The notes beneath the pieces were generated by a model. The model was given only the letters and a program-made list of their open reading frames with translations. It did not search any database and was not told where the DNA came from. From assembly GCA_020629615.1 (NCBI GenBank), contig JAHDCZ010000018.1, positions 1 to 41,351 on the forward strand: a DNA stretch of 41,351 nt, read 5' to 3'. Positions 25,348 to 32,431 of this stretch are shown in pieces (the first letter of the stretch is position 1; every line of letters starts with the position of its first letter). The DNA comes from Saprospiraceae bacterium. Its GTDB lineage: Bacteria > Bacteroidota > Bacteroidia > Chitinophagales > Saprospiraceae. The position numbers and the translations under genes were made by a program.

Positions 25348-25904
25348 TGACAAGAAAACAATCGATATATCAAGAAGCAGCCAATTTGTTTTCCGAAAAA
25401 GGATATGCCTCCGCATCGATGCGTGATTTGGCAGAAAGGGTTGGAATAGAGCCTTCAAGTCTGTATAGTCACATCAAATCTAAGGATCAAATCTTGAAGG
25501 AAATATGTCTTGATTGTGCACTTGCCTTTAACCAGGGCCTAGAAGAGATTCAGGCGTTAAATATCGAGGCCATAGAAAAAATTCGAGCCTTGATTGCACT
25601 TCATCTAAAAGTGGCAGAAGAAAATCCTAGTTCGATTGTAGTGTTTAATGATGAATGGAAACATCTCGAAAAAGACAGCCTCGAAGAGTTTTTGAAATTG
25701 AGAGATGCCTACGAAAGAGGGTTTAAGTCTATTTTGCGAGAAGGTAAAAAAAACCAAACAGTCAAGGATTACTCTACCGGACTAATGCTTAATACTATCG
25801 TATCTGGATTAAAATGGATGCATAATATTAAATCCAATCGAAAGGATGCCAAGAAGCTTAAAAATGATCTTTCCGATTTGCTAATTAGTGGGATTAGACG
25901 ATAG
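25347..25904 (+). CDS. TetR/AcrR-family regulator, probable repressor of the paa genes
   Basis: The 185-residue protein has the TetR N-terminal DNA-binding domain: residues 1-50 with [20 protein letters not shown], then [20 protein letters not shown], which contains the recognition helix. The C-terminal ligand domain (about 60-185) is unlike any I can name. Located between paaE and paaA and overlapping paaE by one base, it is the obvious candidate for a phenylacetyl-CoA-responsive repressor like PaaR of beta-proteobacteria; ligand and target are inferred. A 16-bp inverted repeat five bases downstream of its stop codon, in front of paaA, is the probable operator. Confidence 0.85.
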   Translation: MTRKQSIYQEAANLFSEKGYASASMRDLAERVGIEPSSLYSHIKSKDQILKEICLDCALAFNQGLEEIQALNIEAIEKIRALIALHLKVAEENPSSIVVFNDEWKHLEKDSLEEFLKLRDAYERGFKSILREGKKNQTVKDYSTGLMLNTIVSGLKWMHNIKSNRKDAKKLKNDLSDLLISGIRR

Positions 25905-25908
25905 GAAA

Positions 25909-25924
25909 ACGAACAGTTGTTCGT
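25909..25924. promoter_or_regulatory. Inverted repeat upstream of paaA, candidate TetR-type operator
   Basis: ACGAACA-GT-TGTTCGT is a perfect inverted repeat with 7-bp arms and a 2-base spacer, 45 bases before the paaA start and just after the tetR stop codon. The TTG of a candidate -33 element (25917-25919) lies inside it, so a bound repressor would block the promoter. The size and symmetry suit a TetR dimer. Confidence 0.6.
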
Positions 25925-25946
25925 AAACATATTTATTCGTATCTTG
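25917..25946 (+). promoter_or_regulatory. Possible promoter of paaABCD
   Basis: TTG (25917-25919) and TATCTTG (25940-25946) are spaced by 20 bases, close to the Bacteroidota arrangement but with an imperfect -7 box. TTTATTCG at 25932-25939 is an alternative box similar to those before paaE and paaG. Confidence 0.4.
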
Positions 25947-25969
25947 TTGTAATAATAAATTACCTAAAT

Positions 25970-26911
25970 ATGGAAGCTCATTTAGAAAAACGATTTCAGG
26001 ACAAGATTGATCAGGAAATTAAAATCGAGCCAAAAGATTGGATGCCTGAAAAATATCGTAAAACTTTGGTAAGACAAATATCGCAACATGCACATTCCGA
26101 AATCGTGGGAATGTTGCCTGAAGGGAATTGGATAACTAGAGCTCCCAGTCTCAAACGTAAATTGGGTTTATTAGCTAAAGTTCAGGATGAAGCTGGGCAT
26201 GGTCTGTATCTGTATGCCGCTGCGGAAACCTTAGGAGTTGAGCGTGCTGATTTGGTTGCAGATTTACATTCGGGCAAAGCAAAATATTCCAGTATTTTTA
26301 ATTACCCAACGATGACTTGGGCGGATATCGGGGCTATTGGCTGGTTGGTAGATGGCGCAGCCATCATGAATCAAGTTCCACTATGTCGTTGTTCCTATGG
26401 GCCCTACGCTCGCGCCATGGTCAGAGTCTGCAAAGAAGAATCATTCCATCAAAGACAAGGCTTTGAGATTATGATGACATTGTGCAATGGTACAACAGAG
26501 CAGAAAGAAATGGCACAAGATGCGCTCAACAGATGGTGGTGGCCTTCGCTGATGATGTTTGGTCCTAATGACGATGAATCACCCAACTCCAAGCAATCGA
26601 TGGCATGGAAGATTAAACGATTTAGCAACGATGATTTACGTCAAAAATTTGTAGACGTAACCGTAGAACAAGCCAAACATTTAGGAATAAATATTCCTGA
26701 TCCCGATCTAAATTGGAATGAAGAAACTCAACATTATGATTTTGGTGAAATCGATTGGGAGGAGTTTTGGAATGTAGTAAAAGGAAATGGTCCATGCAAT
26801 AAAGCTCGTTTGGATGCCAGAAACAAAGCCCATGATGAAGGGGCTTGGGTCCGTGAAGCTGCCGTGGCTTACGCCGAAAAGAAAAGAAAACGTAAAGAAA
26901 AAGTTGCATAA
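25970..26911 (+). CDS. paaA: Phenylacetyl-CoA 1,2-epoxidase subunit A (catalytic di-iron subunit)
   Basis: PaaA holds the di-iron centre that epoxidises the aromatic ring of phenylacetyl-CoA with O2. The 313 residues are highly typical: [20 protein letters not shown] (43-62), [13 protein letters not shown] (70-82), [19 protein letters not shown] (114-132) and [15 protein letters not shown] (154-168). Likely iron ligands are Glu44, Glu74 with His77, and Glu157 with His160. It starts the paaABCD block, 65 bases after the TetR gene and behind the candidate operator; paaB follows after 9 bases. Confidence 0.97.
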   Translation: MEAHLEKRFQDKIDQEIKIEPKDWMPEKYRKTLVRQISQHAHSEIVGMLPEGNWITRAPSLKRKLGLLAKVQDEAGHGLYLYAAAETLGVERADLVADLHSGKAKYSSIFNYPTMTWADIGAIGWLVDGAAIMNQVPLCRCSYGPYARAMVRVCKEESFHQRQGFEIMMTLCNGTTEQKEMAQDALNRWWWPSLMMFGPNDDESPNSKQSMAWKIKRFSNDDLRQKFVDVTVEQAKHLGINIPDPDLNWNEETQHYDFGEIDWEEFWNVVKGNGPCNKARLDARNKAHDEGAWVREAAVAYAEKKRKRKEKVA

Positions 26912-26920
26912 ATAAGAATT

Positions 26921-27202
26921 ATGAAAAATTGGCCTCTTTGGGAAATATTCGTTCGAAGTAAACAAGGATTATCACACAAGCATGTAGGAAGTCTTCACGC
27001 GGCTGATGCCGAAATGGCAATGCAAAACGCGAGAGATGTTTATACTCGCCGAATGGAAGGTGTAAGTATTTGGGTAGTGGAATCAGTCCATGTAACAGCG
27101 TCTGATCCGGACGAAAAGGAATCCATGTTTGATCCTGCAAACGACAAAGTCTATCGACACCCAACATTTTATGATGTACCAGATGGTGTGACACATATTT
27201 GA
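26921..27202 (+). CDS. paaB: Phenylacetyl-CoA epoxidase subunit B
   Basis: PaaB is a small accessory subunit that bridges PaaAC heterodimers in the epoxidase. The 93-residue protein begins WPLWEIFVRSKQGLSHKHVG and contains HAADAEMAMQNARDVYTRR and SIWVVES, the usual PaaB pattern. One base separates it from paaC, and it follows paaA by 9 bases. Confidence 0.95.
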   Translation: MKNWPLWEIFVRSKQGLSHKHVGSLHAADAEMAMQNARDVYTRRMEGVSIWVVESVHVTASDPDEKESMFDPANDKVYRHPTFYDVPDGVTHI

Positions 27203-27203
27203 T

Positions 27204-27953
27204 ATGGAACTGAAAATAAAATATCTCCTACAGATTGCTGACAATGCAATGATCATTGGTCACCGCTTATCGGAGTGGTGTGGACACGGCCCGATCCTAG
27301 AACAAGATATAGCCATGACAAATATTGCCTTGGATCATTTAGGGCTTGCTAGAAATTTGTATCAATATTGTGCTCGACTTGAAGGAGGGGGTAAAACAGA
27401 AGACGATTATCCGTACAAAAGAGATGTAAGGAAATGGAGAAATCTACTACTTTGCGAACAAGATAATGGTGATTTTGGAAAAACCATCACTCGACAATTT
27501 TTATACGATACCTTTAATCTTCAATTTCTTACTGCCCTTCAGGATAGTCATGATGAACATCTAGCAGCCATCGCGGCTAAAAGTTTAAAAGAAACTACCT
27601 ACCATTTACAATATTCAGGAGATTGGATGATTCGCTTGGGTGATGGGACTGAAGAAAGTCATGATCGAATTCAGAAGTCAGTAAATGATTTATGGATGTA
27701 TGCCGATGAGTCATTCTTGGAGTCAGAAGCGGATCGTTGGGCACTGAATGAAAAAATCGGCGTAGATTTGAATGCGCTTAAATTACCTACACAAAACAAT
27801 CGCACTGAAATATTAAAAGAGGCGACTTTACAAATTCCTGAATCAGGATGGACTCAGCAAGGCGGTAAAGAAGGTAAGCATTCTGAACAATTAGGTTATA
27901 TACTTTCAGATCTTCAATTTCTTCAGAGAGCTTATCCAAATAGTGTTTGGTAA
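27204..27953 (+). CDS. paaC: Phenylacetyl-CoA epoxidase subunit C (structural)
   Basis: PaaC is the non-catalytic ferritin-fold partner of PaaA. The 249 residues include IADNAMIIGHRLSEWCGHGP, IALDHLGLARNLYQY, EQDNGDFGKTITRQFLYDTF and TYHLQYSGDWMIRLGDGTEE, all standard for PaaC. Its TAA stop is followed directly by the paaD ATG with no gap, consistent with coupled translation of the complex and its maturation factor. Confidence 0.95.
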   Translation: MELKIKYLLQIADNAMIIGHRLSEWCGHGPILEQDIAMTNIALDHLGLARNLYQYCARLEGGGKTEDDYPYKRDVRKWRNLLLCEQDNGDFGKTITRQFLYDTFNLQFLTALQDSHDEHLAAIAAKSLKETTYHLQYSGDWMIRLGDGTEESHDRIQKSVNDLWMYADESFLESEADRWALNEKIGVDLNALKLPTQNNRTEILKEATLQIPESGWTQQGGKEGKHSEQLGYILSDLQFLQRAYPNSVW

Positions 27954-28430
27954 ATGACGGAAGAAGAAGAAATATTTAAGATTCTAGAACAGGTGTTGGA
28001 TCCCGAAGTTCCAGTTCTCACCATTGCAGATTTAGGAGTCTTACGTTCGGTCAATGTTTCTCAAGATGAGGTAGAAGTTGTGATTACTCCAACATATACA
28101 GGGTGTCCGGCTATGGATATGATTGAAGTCAACATCAAAGCTGTTCTTCAAGAAAACGGATATCAAAATGCTATAGTGACTAGAGTCCTTGCACCGGCAT
28201 GGACTACAGATTGGATTTCTGAGGAGGGTAGAAAGAAATTATTACAATATGGTATTGCTCCTCCACAGCGCAGAGGTCTAAGTTCAAGTCAAGGCGAAAA
28301 TGAAATTCCTTGCCCACAGTGTACATCCAAGAATACAGAAATGATCAGTCATTTTGGTTCCACTGCTTGTAAGGCGTTGTATAAATGTCATGATTGCAAA
28401 GAGCCTTTTGATTATTTTAAGTGTTTGTAG
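27954..28430 (+). CDS. paaD: PaaD, iron-sulfur/metal maturation protein of the epoxidase
   Basis: The 158 residues combine a MIP18/DUF59 domain (1 to about 95: LDPEVPVLTIADLGVLRSV, TYTGCPAMDMIE with its conserved Cys) with a C-terminal zinc-ribbon-like domain (CPQC, about residue 120; YKCHDCKEPFDYFKCL at the end). PaaD is required for an active epoxidase and is thought to help install its metal or iron-sulfur centres. It is the last gene of the first paa block; the downstream GNAT gene is convergent. Confidence 0.93.
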   Translation: MTEEEEIFKILEQVLDPEVPVLTIADLGVLRSVNVSQDEVEVVITPTYTGCPAMDMIEVNIKAVLQENGYQNAIVTRVLAPAWTTDWISEEGRKKLLQYGIAPPQRRGLSSSQGENEIPCPQCTSKNTEMISHFGSTACKALYKCHDCKEPFDYFKCL

Positions 28431-28489
28431 ATTTATTTTAATCCACCTTTCGGCGAAAGCCAGTTTGGATAATTATTGATATTTCTTTT

Positions 28490-28504
28490 TTCGCTTTACG
28501 CGAA
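28490..28504. repeat. Dispersed short inverted repeat, intergenic copy (TTCGC-N5-GCGAA)
   Basis: TTCGC-TTTAC-GCGAA, preceded by a T run and followed by TG, lies in the 85-base gap between paaD and the convergent GNAT gene. A related hairpin, CTTTCGGCGAAAG, lies 35 bases upstream. No T run follows on either strand that would make it an ordinary terminator. Confidence 0.55.
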
Positions 28505-28515
28505 TGTAATAAACA

Positions 28516-28926
28516 TCAACTTCTCTTCTTGATCATAAATCTTTCAGGATTAGGATAGATGTCAAATCCCAATTTCTGATAAAATCTTTGCGCATCGAAA
28601 GTGATCAAATAATGTTTCTGTACATTTTTGATTTGTGGATGCTGGTAAATTTGATCTATAAAATATTGACCATATTTATTGCCTTGATATTCTTTTGCAA
28701 TGAATACATCCGAGAGGTAAGAAAAGATAACTTGATCTGTTAGTATTCTTGCAAAACCTATTTGTTTTTCTTCCAGGTATAGACCGAAACAGAAAGAGTG
28801 TGTAATCGTTTTTTCAATCTCTGCTTTCGTTCGATCTTTGGCCCAATAAGATTCTTGCTGAAGATAATCAACTATGAAATCTAGATTGAGTTCAGTTTTG
28901 TCAGTGGAGACTCGAAGTTGATTCAT
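28516..28926 (-). CDS. GNAT N-acetyltransferase, short type
   Basis: The 136-residue protein has the GNAT core: FGLYLEEKQIGFARILTDQ (strands 2-3), SDVFIAKEYQGNKYGQYFID, which is the acetyl-CoA loop in Q/RxxGxG/A form, and AQRFYQKLGFDIYPNPE at the end. The substrate is unknown. It is a single gene, convergent with paaD and following the RDD gene on the same strand after about 100 bases. Confidence 0.85.
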   Translation of the reverse strand: MNQLRVSTDKTELNLDFIVDYLQQESYWAKDRTKAEIEKTITHSFCFGLYLEEKQIGFARILTDQVIFSYLSDVFIAKEYQGNKYGQYFIDQIYQHPQIKNVQKHYLITFDAQRFYQKLGFDIYPNPERFMIKKRS

Positions 28927-29029
28927 GGTATTGTGATGATCAAAAGAATTGGTTCAGTGTTATATTTCTTAATCTTTTCATTGGTGTTTCAGGAATAAGA
29001 AAAACAAGGCTTTAGTAAATTTATTCTAG

Positions 29030-29467
29030 CTATGTTTCTTCGTAAAGGTCCAATAAAAAATCGTCGTTGTCTACCTCAATTGGTTGATCAATAACTACCA
29101 CACAATTTGTGATATAGTCATGCAAACACTGATTGTAATCATTGAAAAAGAACATTAAAAATCCACCTCCAAAGGTGAGGACATTCAAAATGTTTCCAAA
29201 AAAACGTCCCGTTGCTTGACCAAACCCAATCTTTCGATCATGGATATCAATTAATTTGAGGCCCATTGCTTTTTGTCCAACCGTAGCTTGAGATTTTCCA
29301 CTATGCTGAAGGGCAAAATACAACCATGGTGGAATCAAAGGAATAATCATCGCTGGGATGAAAATGATCGCGACATCGATAATCCTTGCAACCGCTCTCG
29401 ATCCAAAAGAAGCCAGTTCATATCTGATTTCTCCATGCTCGGTAGGCACGATAATAGTTTTAGGCAT
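29030..29467 (-). CDS. RDD-family membrane protein
   Basis: The 145-residue protein carries the RDD signature: SRAVARIIDVAIIF (first conserved Arg and Asp around residues 23-31), KSQATVGQKAMGLKLIDIHD, QATGRFFGNIL and CLHDYITNCVVV (the His-Asp pair). It has two or three membrane segments and a short acidic C-terminal tail. Family members are poorly characterised; some are Na+/H+ antiporters. Nothing in the context specifies a role. Confidence 0.85.
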   Translation of the reverse strand: MPKTIIVPTEHGEIRYELASFGSRAVARIIDVAIIFIPAMIIPLIPPWLYFALQHSGKSQATVGQKAMGLKLIDIHDRKIGFGQATGRFFGNILNVLTFGGGFLMFFFNDYNQCLHDYITNCVVVIDQPIEVDNDDFLLDLYEET

Positions 29468-29766
29468 AAAATATTGATTTGATCACTAAATACTAACCGG
29501 GTTTAAATAATTTTTAGAAAATTAAGTCATGCCGAAATTTAATATGATTTCTTCAAACATAAATTTCTTAGCGATAATAGTCGCTGTACGATAATTCTAA
29601 AAATAGCTTAAGCAATTTGATTGTGCAAATTTCATTTCAACTATGTTTTCCATTTAATTAGGTGAAAGTTTTAAGAAGAAAAGACAGTATTAGATTTAAA
29701 TCTTTTTTGTCAATTCTTTCAACAAAATTCAGAGTTTGGAGTAATTTGTTGCTCAATTATTACAAT
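29468..29766. other. Intergenic region between divergent RDD and propeller genes
   Basis: This 299-base AT-rich stretch contains no gene I can support. An in-frame extension of the propeller gene from a GTG at 29662 would add 35 basic residues in front of the signal peptide and is not credible. I see no exact TAnnTTTG box; TAATTTG at 29742-29748 is one base short of it. No terminator or repeat is evident. Confidence 0.6.
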
Positions 29767-31239
29767 ATGAAAATCTCAACTTGTTTTTATGTTCTTTTAT
29801 GCATTCCACTCCTTTGTTTTGGACAGTATGTTCAATTAGGATCGTCTATTTCAGGATTAGGTGCAGCGGATGATTTTGGTTATTCTTCTAGTATCAATGA
29901 TTCAGGTAATGTGATGATTTCAGGATCTTACAGTTATGATAATTTTTCAGGCTATGCTCAAGTTTTTGATTGGAATGGGATAAGCTGGATTCAGAGAGGA
30001 GAAGATATAGTTGCAGATCCTGAACAGTGGCTTGCCTATGAAGTTAGCATCGATGGTAGCGGCAATAGAGTGGCAGTGTCCGCAATCAATGGTGTTAATT
30101 CGGCCAGTGGTTTTCTATCTGGATTGGTTAGGATTTATGATTGGGATGGCTCTAATTGGATTCAAATTGGTGAAACTATTGAGGGAGAAGGAGGTGCATT
30201 AGGAAGTGATTGGTTTGGTGCTGCCCTAAGCTTTAATCAAGATGGAAATATCCTAGCGATAGGTGCCAGAAATAGTAATCTAAATGGGGGTAAATCTGGT
30301 ATGGTAAGAGTGTTTCGATGGACTGGTCAAGACTGGGTGCAACTTGGCGATGATTTATTTGGTGAAGAAACATTTGATGAATTAGGGGTAGATCTCAGTT
30401 TAAATGAGGCAGGCAATGTTCTTGCAATTGGCGCCATTGGAAATGGCAACTCAGGATTTGGAACCAATTTTAATGGTCATGTTCAAGTCTATGAATGGGA
30501 TACTAATAATTGGTTCAAGCGAGGCGCCGAATTGACAGGGGAGGAGAGCGGAGATGAATTTGGACACTCAGTAAGTTTGAATGGATCAGGTGATATATTG
30601 GCAGTAGGAGCTCCAGGATATGATGTTGTTTCTGGAAATCTTGAAAATACAGCTTATGTTTACGAGTGGGACGGAACGGACTACATACAGCGAGGAAGTA
30701 CCCTGACTGGGGATGAGGATGCAGATATTTTTGGATGGACGATCAGCCTAAACTCGGAAGGAAATCTTTTGGCGATTGGTGGTGCTCCTTTTTTATCACC
30801 TGGGCACGTCTGGATGTACGAATGGGATGAAATTAATTATTCTCAGACGCAAAAATTATCAGGTGAAGCATCTAATGATTTTTTTGGAAGTGATGTACAA
30901 TTTAATGCTTTAGGGGATAGAATCAGTATTAGTGCTTGGGGTAAAGATGATATTGGGCATGTTTATGTTTTTGAAAATACTTCGCTTGTAAGTGTAATGG
31001 AACAAGAATCTTCGAATGTCAAGTGTTATCCAAATCCTACTCTAGAATTTGTAAACATCAACGCTACAAAGAATATTACTTCACTCAAAATATATGAAAT
31101 ATCTGGAAAGGAAGTCTTTCAAAAAAACTGTAATCAATCTTCCATTCGATTAGATCTAAGGTATTTGAATCATGGTATCTACTTGCTTGAATTAAATCAT
31201 GAAAATCAGACTCAAGTAATCAAGCTTCTTAAACATTAA
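29767..31239 (+). CDS. Secreted seven-repeat beta-propeller protein with T9SS type-A sorting domain
   Basis: From the ATG at 29767 the protein has 490 residues and a signal peptide (MKISTCFYVLLCIPLLCFGQ). Then follow seven repeats of about 50-60 residues, each built as FGxxxSLNxxGNxLAIGA ... GxVxVYEWDGxxWIQRGxxLxGE. Examples are WFGAALSFNQDGNILAIGAR and FGHSVSLNGSGDILAVGAPG. Seven repeats suggest a closed seven-bladed propeller of the FG-GAP/integrin-like kind; the Asp-rich turns between blades may bind Ca2+. The last 75 residues (CYPNPTLEFVNI, LKIYEISGKEVFQKN, LNHGIYLLELNHENQTQVIK) are a type IX sorting domain. It should be exported to the cell surface or medium; a binding role is inferred. 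It is flanked by paa genes but not obviously related to them. Confidence 0.85.
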   Translation: MKISTCFYVLLCIPLLCFGQYVQLGSSISGLGAADDFGYSSSINDSGNVMISGSYSYDNFSGYAQVFDWNGISWIQRGEDIVADPEQWLAYEVSIDGSGNRVAVSAINGVNSASGFLSGLVRIYDWDGSNWIQIGETIEGEGGALGSDWFGAALSFNQDGNILAIGARNSNLNGGKSGMVRVFRWTGQDWVQLGDDLFGEETFDELGVDLSLNEAGNVLAIGAIGNGNSGFGTNFNGHVQVYEWDTNNWFKRGAELTGEESGDEFGHSVSLNGSGDILAVGAPGYDVVSGNLENTAYVYEWDGTDYIQRGSTLTGDEDADIFGWTISLNSEGNLLAIGGAPFLSPGHVWMYEWDEINYSQTQKLSGEASNDFFGSDVQFNALGDRISISAWGKDDIGHVYVFENTSLVSVMEQESSNVKCYPNPTLEFVNINATKNITSLKIYEISGKEVFQKNCNQSSIRLDLRYLNHGIYLLELNHENQTQVIKLLKH

Positions 31240-31465
31240 GAGTTGTATGTTTTCCTGTCATAATTTGATATAAGATTAAAATATTAATTCCAAAGCTTAG
31301 GCCAATTAATATCATAGCAATTGGATGGAAGTAGAGCATTGAAAATACGGTGAGCAATCCAGTAAGAATTAGATTTAAAATAGCTTGAGATCTGTTTCTA
31401 TTGTCACAAGAGCAAGAGTAACTCATAATCATCTGTAATCCAAGTCCAATTAATAATATCCTCAT
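31229..31465 (-). CDS. Small two-segment membrane protein (hypothetical)
   Basis: A 78-residue open frame starts at an ATG at 31465 (a TTG four codons upstream is also possible). It encodes a hydrophobic first segment, a polar loop SYSCSCDNRNRS with two cysteines, and two further hydrophobic stretches (LNLILTGLLTVFSMLYF and IAMILIGLSFGINILILYQI). I do not recognise it. It overlaps the convergent propeller gene by 11 bases, as many convergent pairs here do, and otherwise the region would be a 400-base gap, which supports it being real. Confidence 0.45.
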   Translation of the reverse strand: MRILLIGLGLQMIMSYSCSCDNRNRSQAILNLILTGLLTVFSMLYFHPIAMILIGLSFGINILILYQIMTGKHTTLNV

Positions 31466-31620
31466 CTGATATTGCAAGGATTCGGTTTAGAGATAGACGC
31501 AGCGAATCAACATTTTTTCTTTCCAATTTCATCAAATTATTTTCACTCAGATTTCGTAAATGTAGGGTAAATAATAGAATCAATTATTTTTTGTTTTTCT
31601 CCCATTTATCAATAACACCC

Positions 31621-31628
31621 TATATTCG
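31621..31628 (+). promoter_or_regulatory. Possible -7 box of paaGHI
   Basis: TATATTCG matches TAnnTTTG except at one position and ends 14 bases before the paaG start. The 8-mer TATTCGTA overlapping it (31623-31630) also occurs upstream of paaA (25934-25941). Confidence 0.3.
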
Positions 31629-31642
31629 TACAAAATAAAAAC

Positions 31643-32419
31643 ATGAGTACTATAATTCACCAAATCGAGAATGGGGTAGGATATATTCGATTGAATCGCC
31701 CTGATAAATACAATGCTTTTATTCAAGAGATGGCCTACGAAATGCAGTCGATTCTAAAGACTTATGAGGCCGATGCTACAGTTCGCGCTATCTACATAAC
31801 TGGTAATGGAAAAGCATTTTGTGCAGGAGAAGATTTGGTAGAAGCAGCAGATCCCAATGGACCGGGAATGGAATTTATCGTTGCAAATCATTTTAACCCG
31901 ATCATTCAACTCATTCGTTCTATTCCCAAGCCGATTGTTGCCGCAGTGAATGGTGTAGCTGCAGGAGCCGGAGCCAATATTGCTTTGGCATGTGATGTAG
32001 TGATTGCTACAGAATCGGCGTCATTTATTCAGGCGTTTAGCAAAATTGGATTGATTCCGGATAGTGGTGGTACTTATTTTTTACCGCGTTTGATAGGTCA
32101 TCAAAAAGCTAGTGCGTTGATGATGTTGGGGGATAAGGTGAGTGCCGCTGAAGCGGAAAGGCTAGGTATGATTTACCGCTATGTCTCTGATGATGTGTTC
32201 GAGGAAGAAAGTCATAAAATTGCCGAAAAATTGGCTTCTATGCCGACTTACGGAATAGGCTTGACCAAAGAAATTTTAAATAAAACCTGGGATCAAAATC
32301 TAAATCAACAACTGGAGACTGAAAAAATCTATCAGGTAAAAGCCGGTGATTCACATGATCATAAAGAAGGAATGACTGCTTTTTTGCAAAAACGTAAACC
32401 CAACTTTATCGGAAAATAA
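31643..32419 (+). CDS. paaG: 1,2-epoxyphenylacetyl-CoA isomerase
   Basis: PaaG converts the ring epoxide to the oxepin-CoA and later shifts a double bond. The 258-residue crotonase-fold protein has FCAGEDL (59-65) and NGVAAGAGANIALACD for the oxyanion hole. The hydratase glutamate is replaced (GAGAN, where hydratases have GGGCE), and the isomerase Asp140 lies in GLIPDSGGTYFLPRLIG. Those two features point to PaaG and away from the hydratase PaaF. It opens the second paa block, 12 bases before paaH, about 3.2 kb after paaD. Confidence 0.88.
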   Translation: MSTIIHQIENGVGYIRLNRPDKYNAFIQEMAYEMQSILKTYEADATVRAIYITGNGKAFCAGEDLVEAADPNGPGMEFIVANHFNPIIQLIRSIPKPIVAAVNGVAAGAGANIALACDVVIATESASFIQAFSKIGLIPDSGGTYFLPRLIGHQKASALMMLGDKVSAAEAERLGMIYRYVSDDVFEEESHKIAEKLASMPTYGIGLTKEILNKTWDQNLNQQLETEKIYQVKAGDSHDHKEGMTAFLQKRKPNFIGK

Positions 32420-32431
32420 AAATCAAACGCA

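Noticed and set aside
28441-28470. Hairpin CTTTCGGCGAAAG after paaD as a terminator
   Set aside because: The stem is short and no T run follows it on either strand.
29662-29766. N-terminal extension of the propeller protein from a GTG
   Set aside because: It would put 35 basic residues ahead of a clean signal peptide; the ATG at 29767 explains export.
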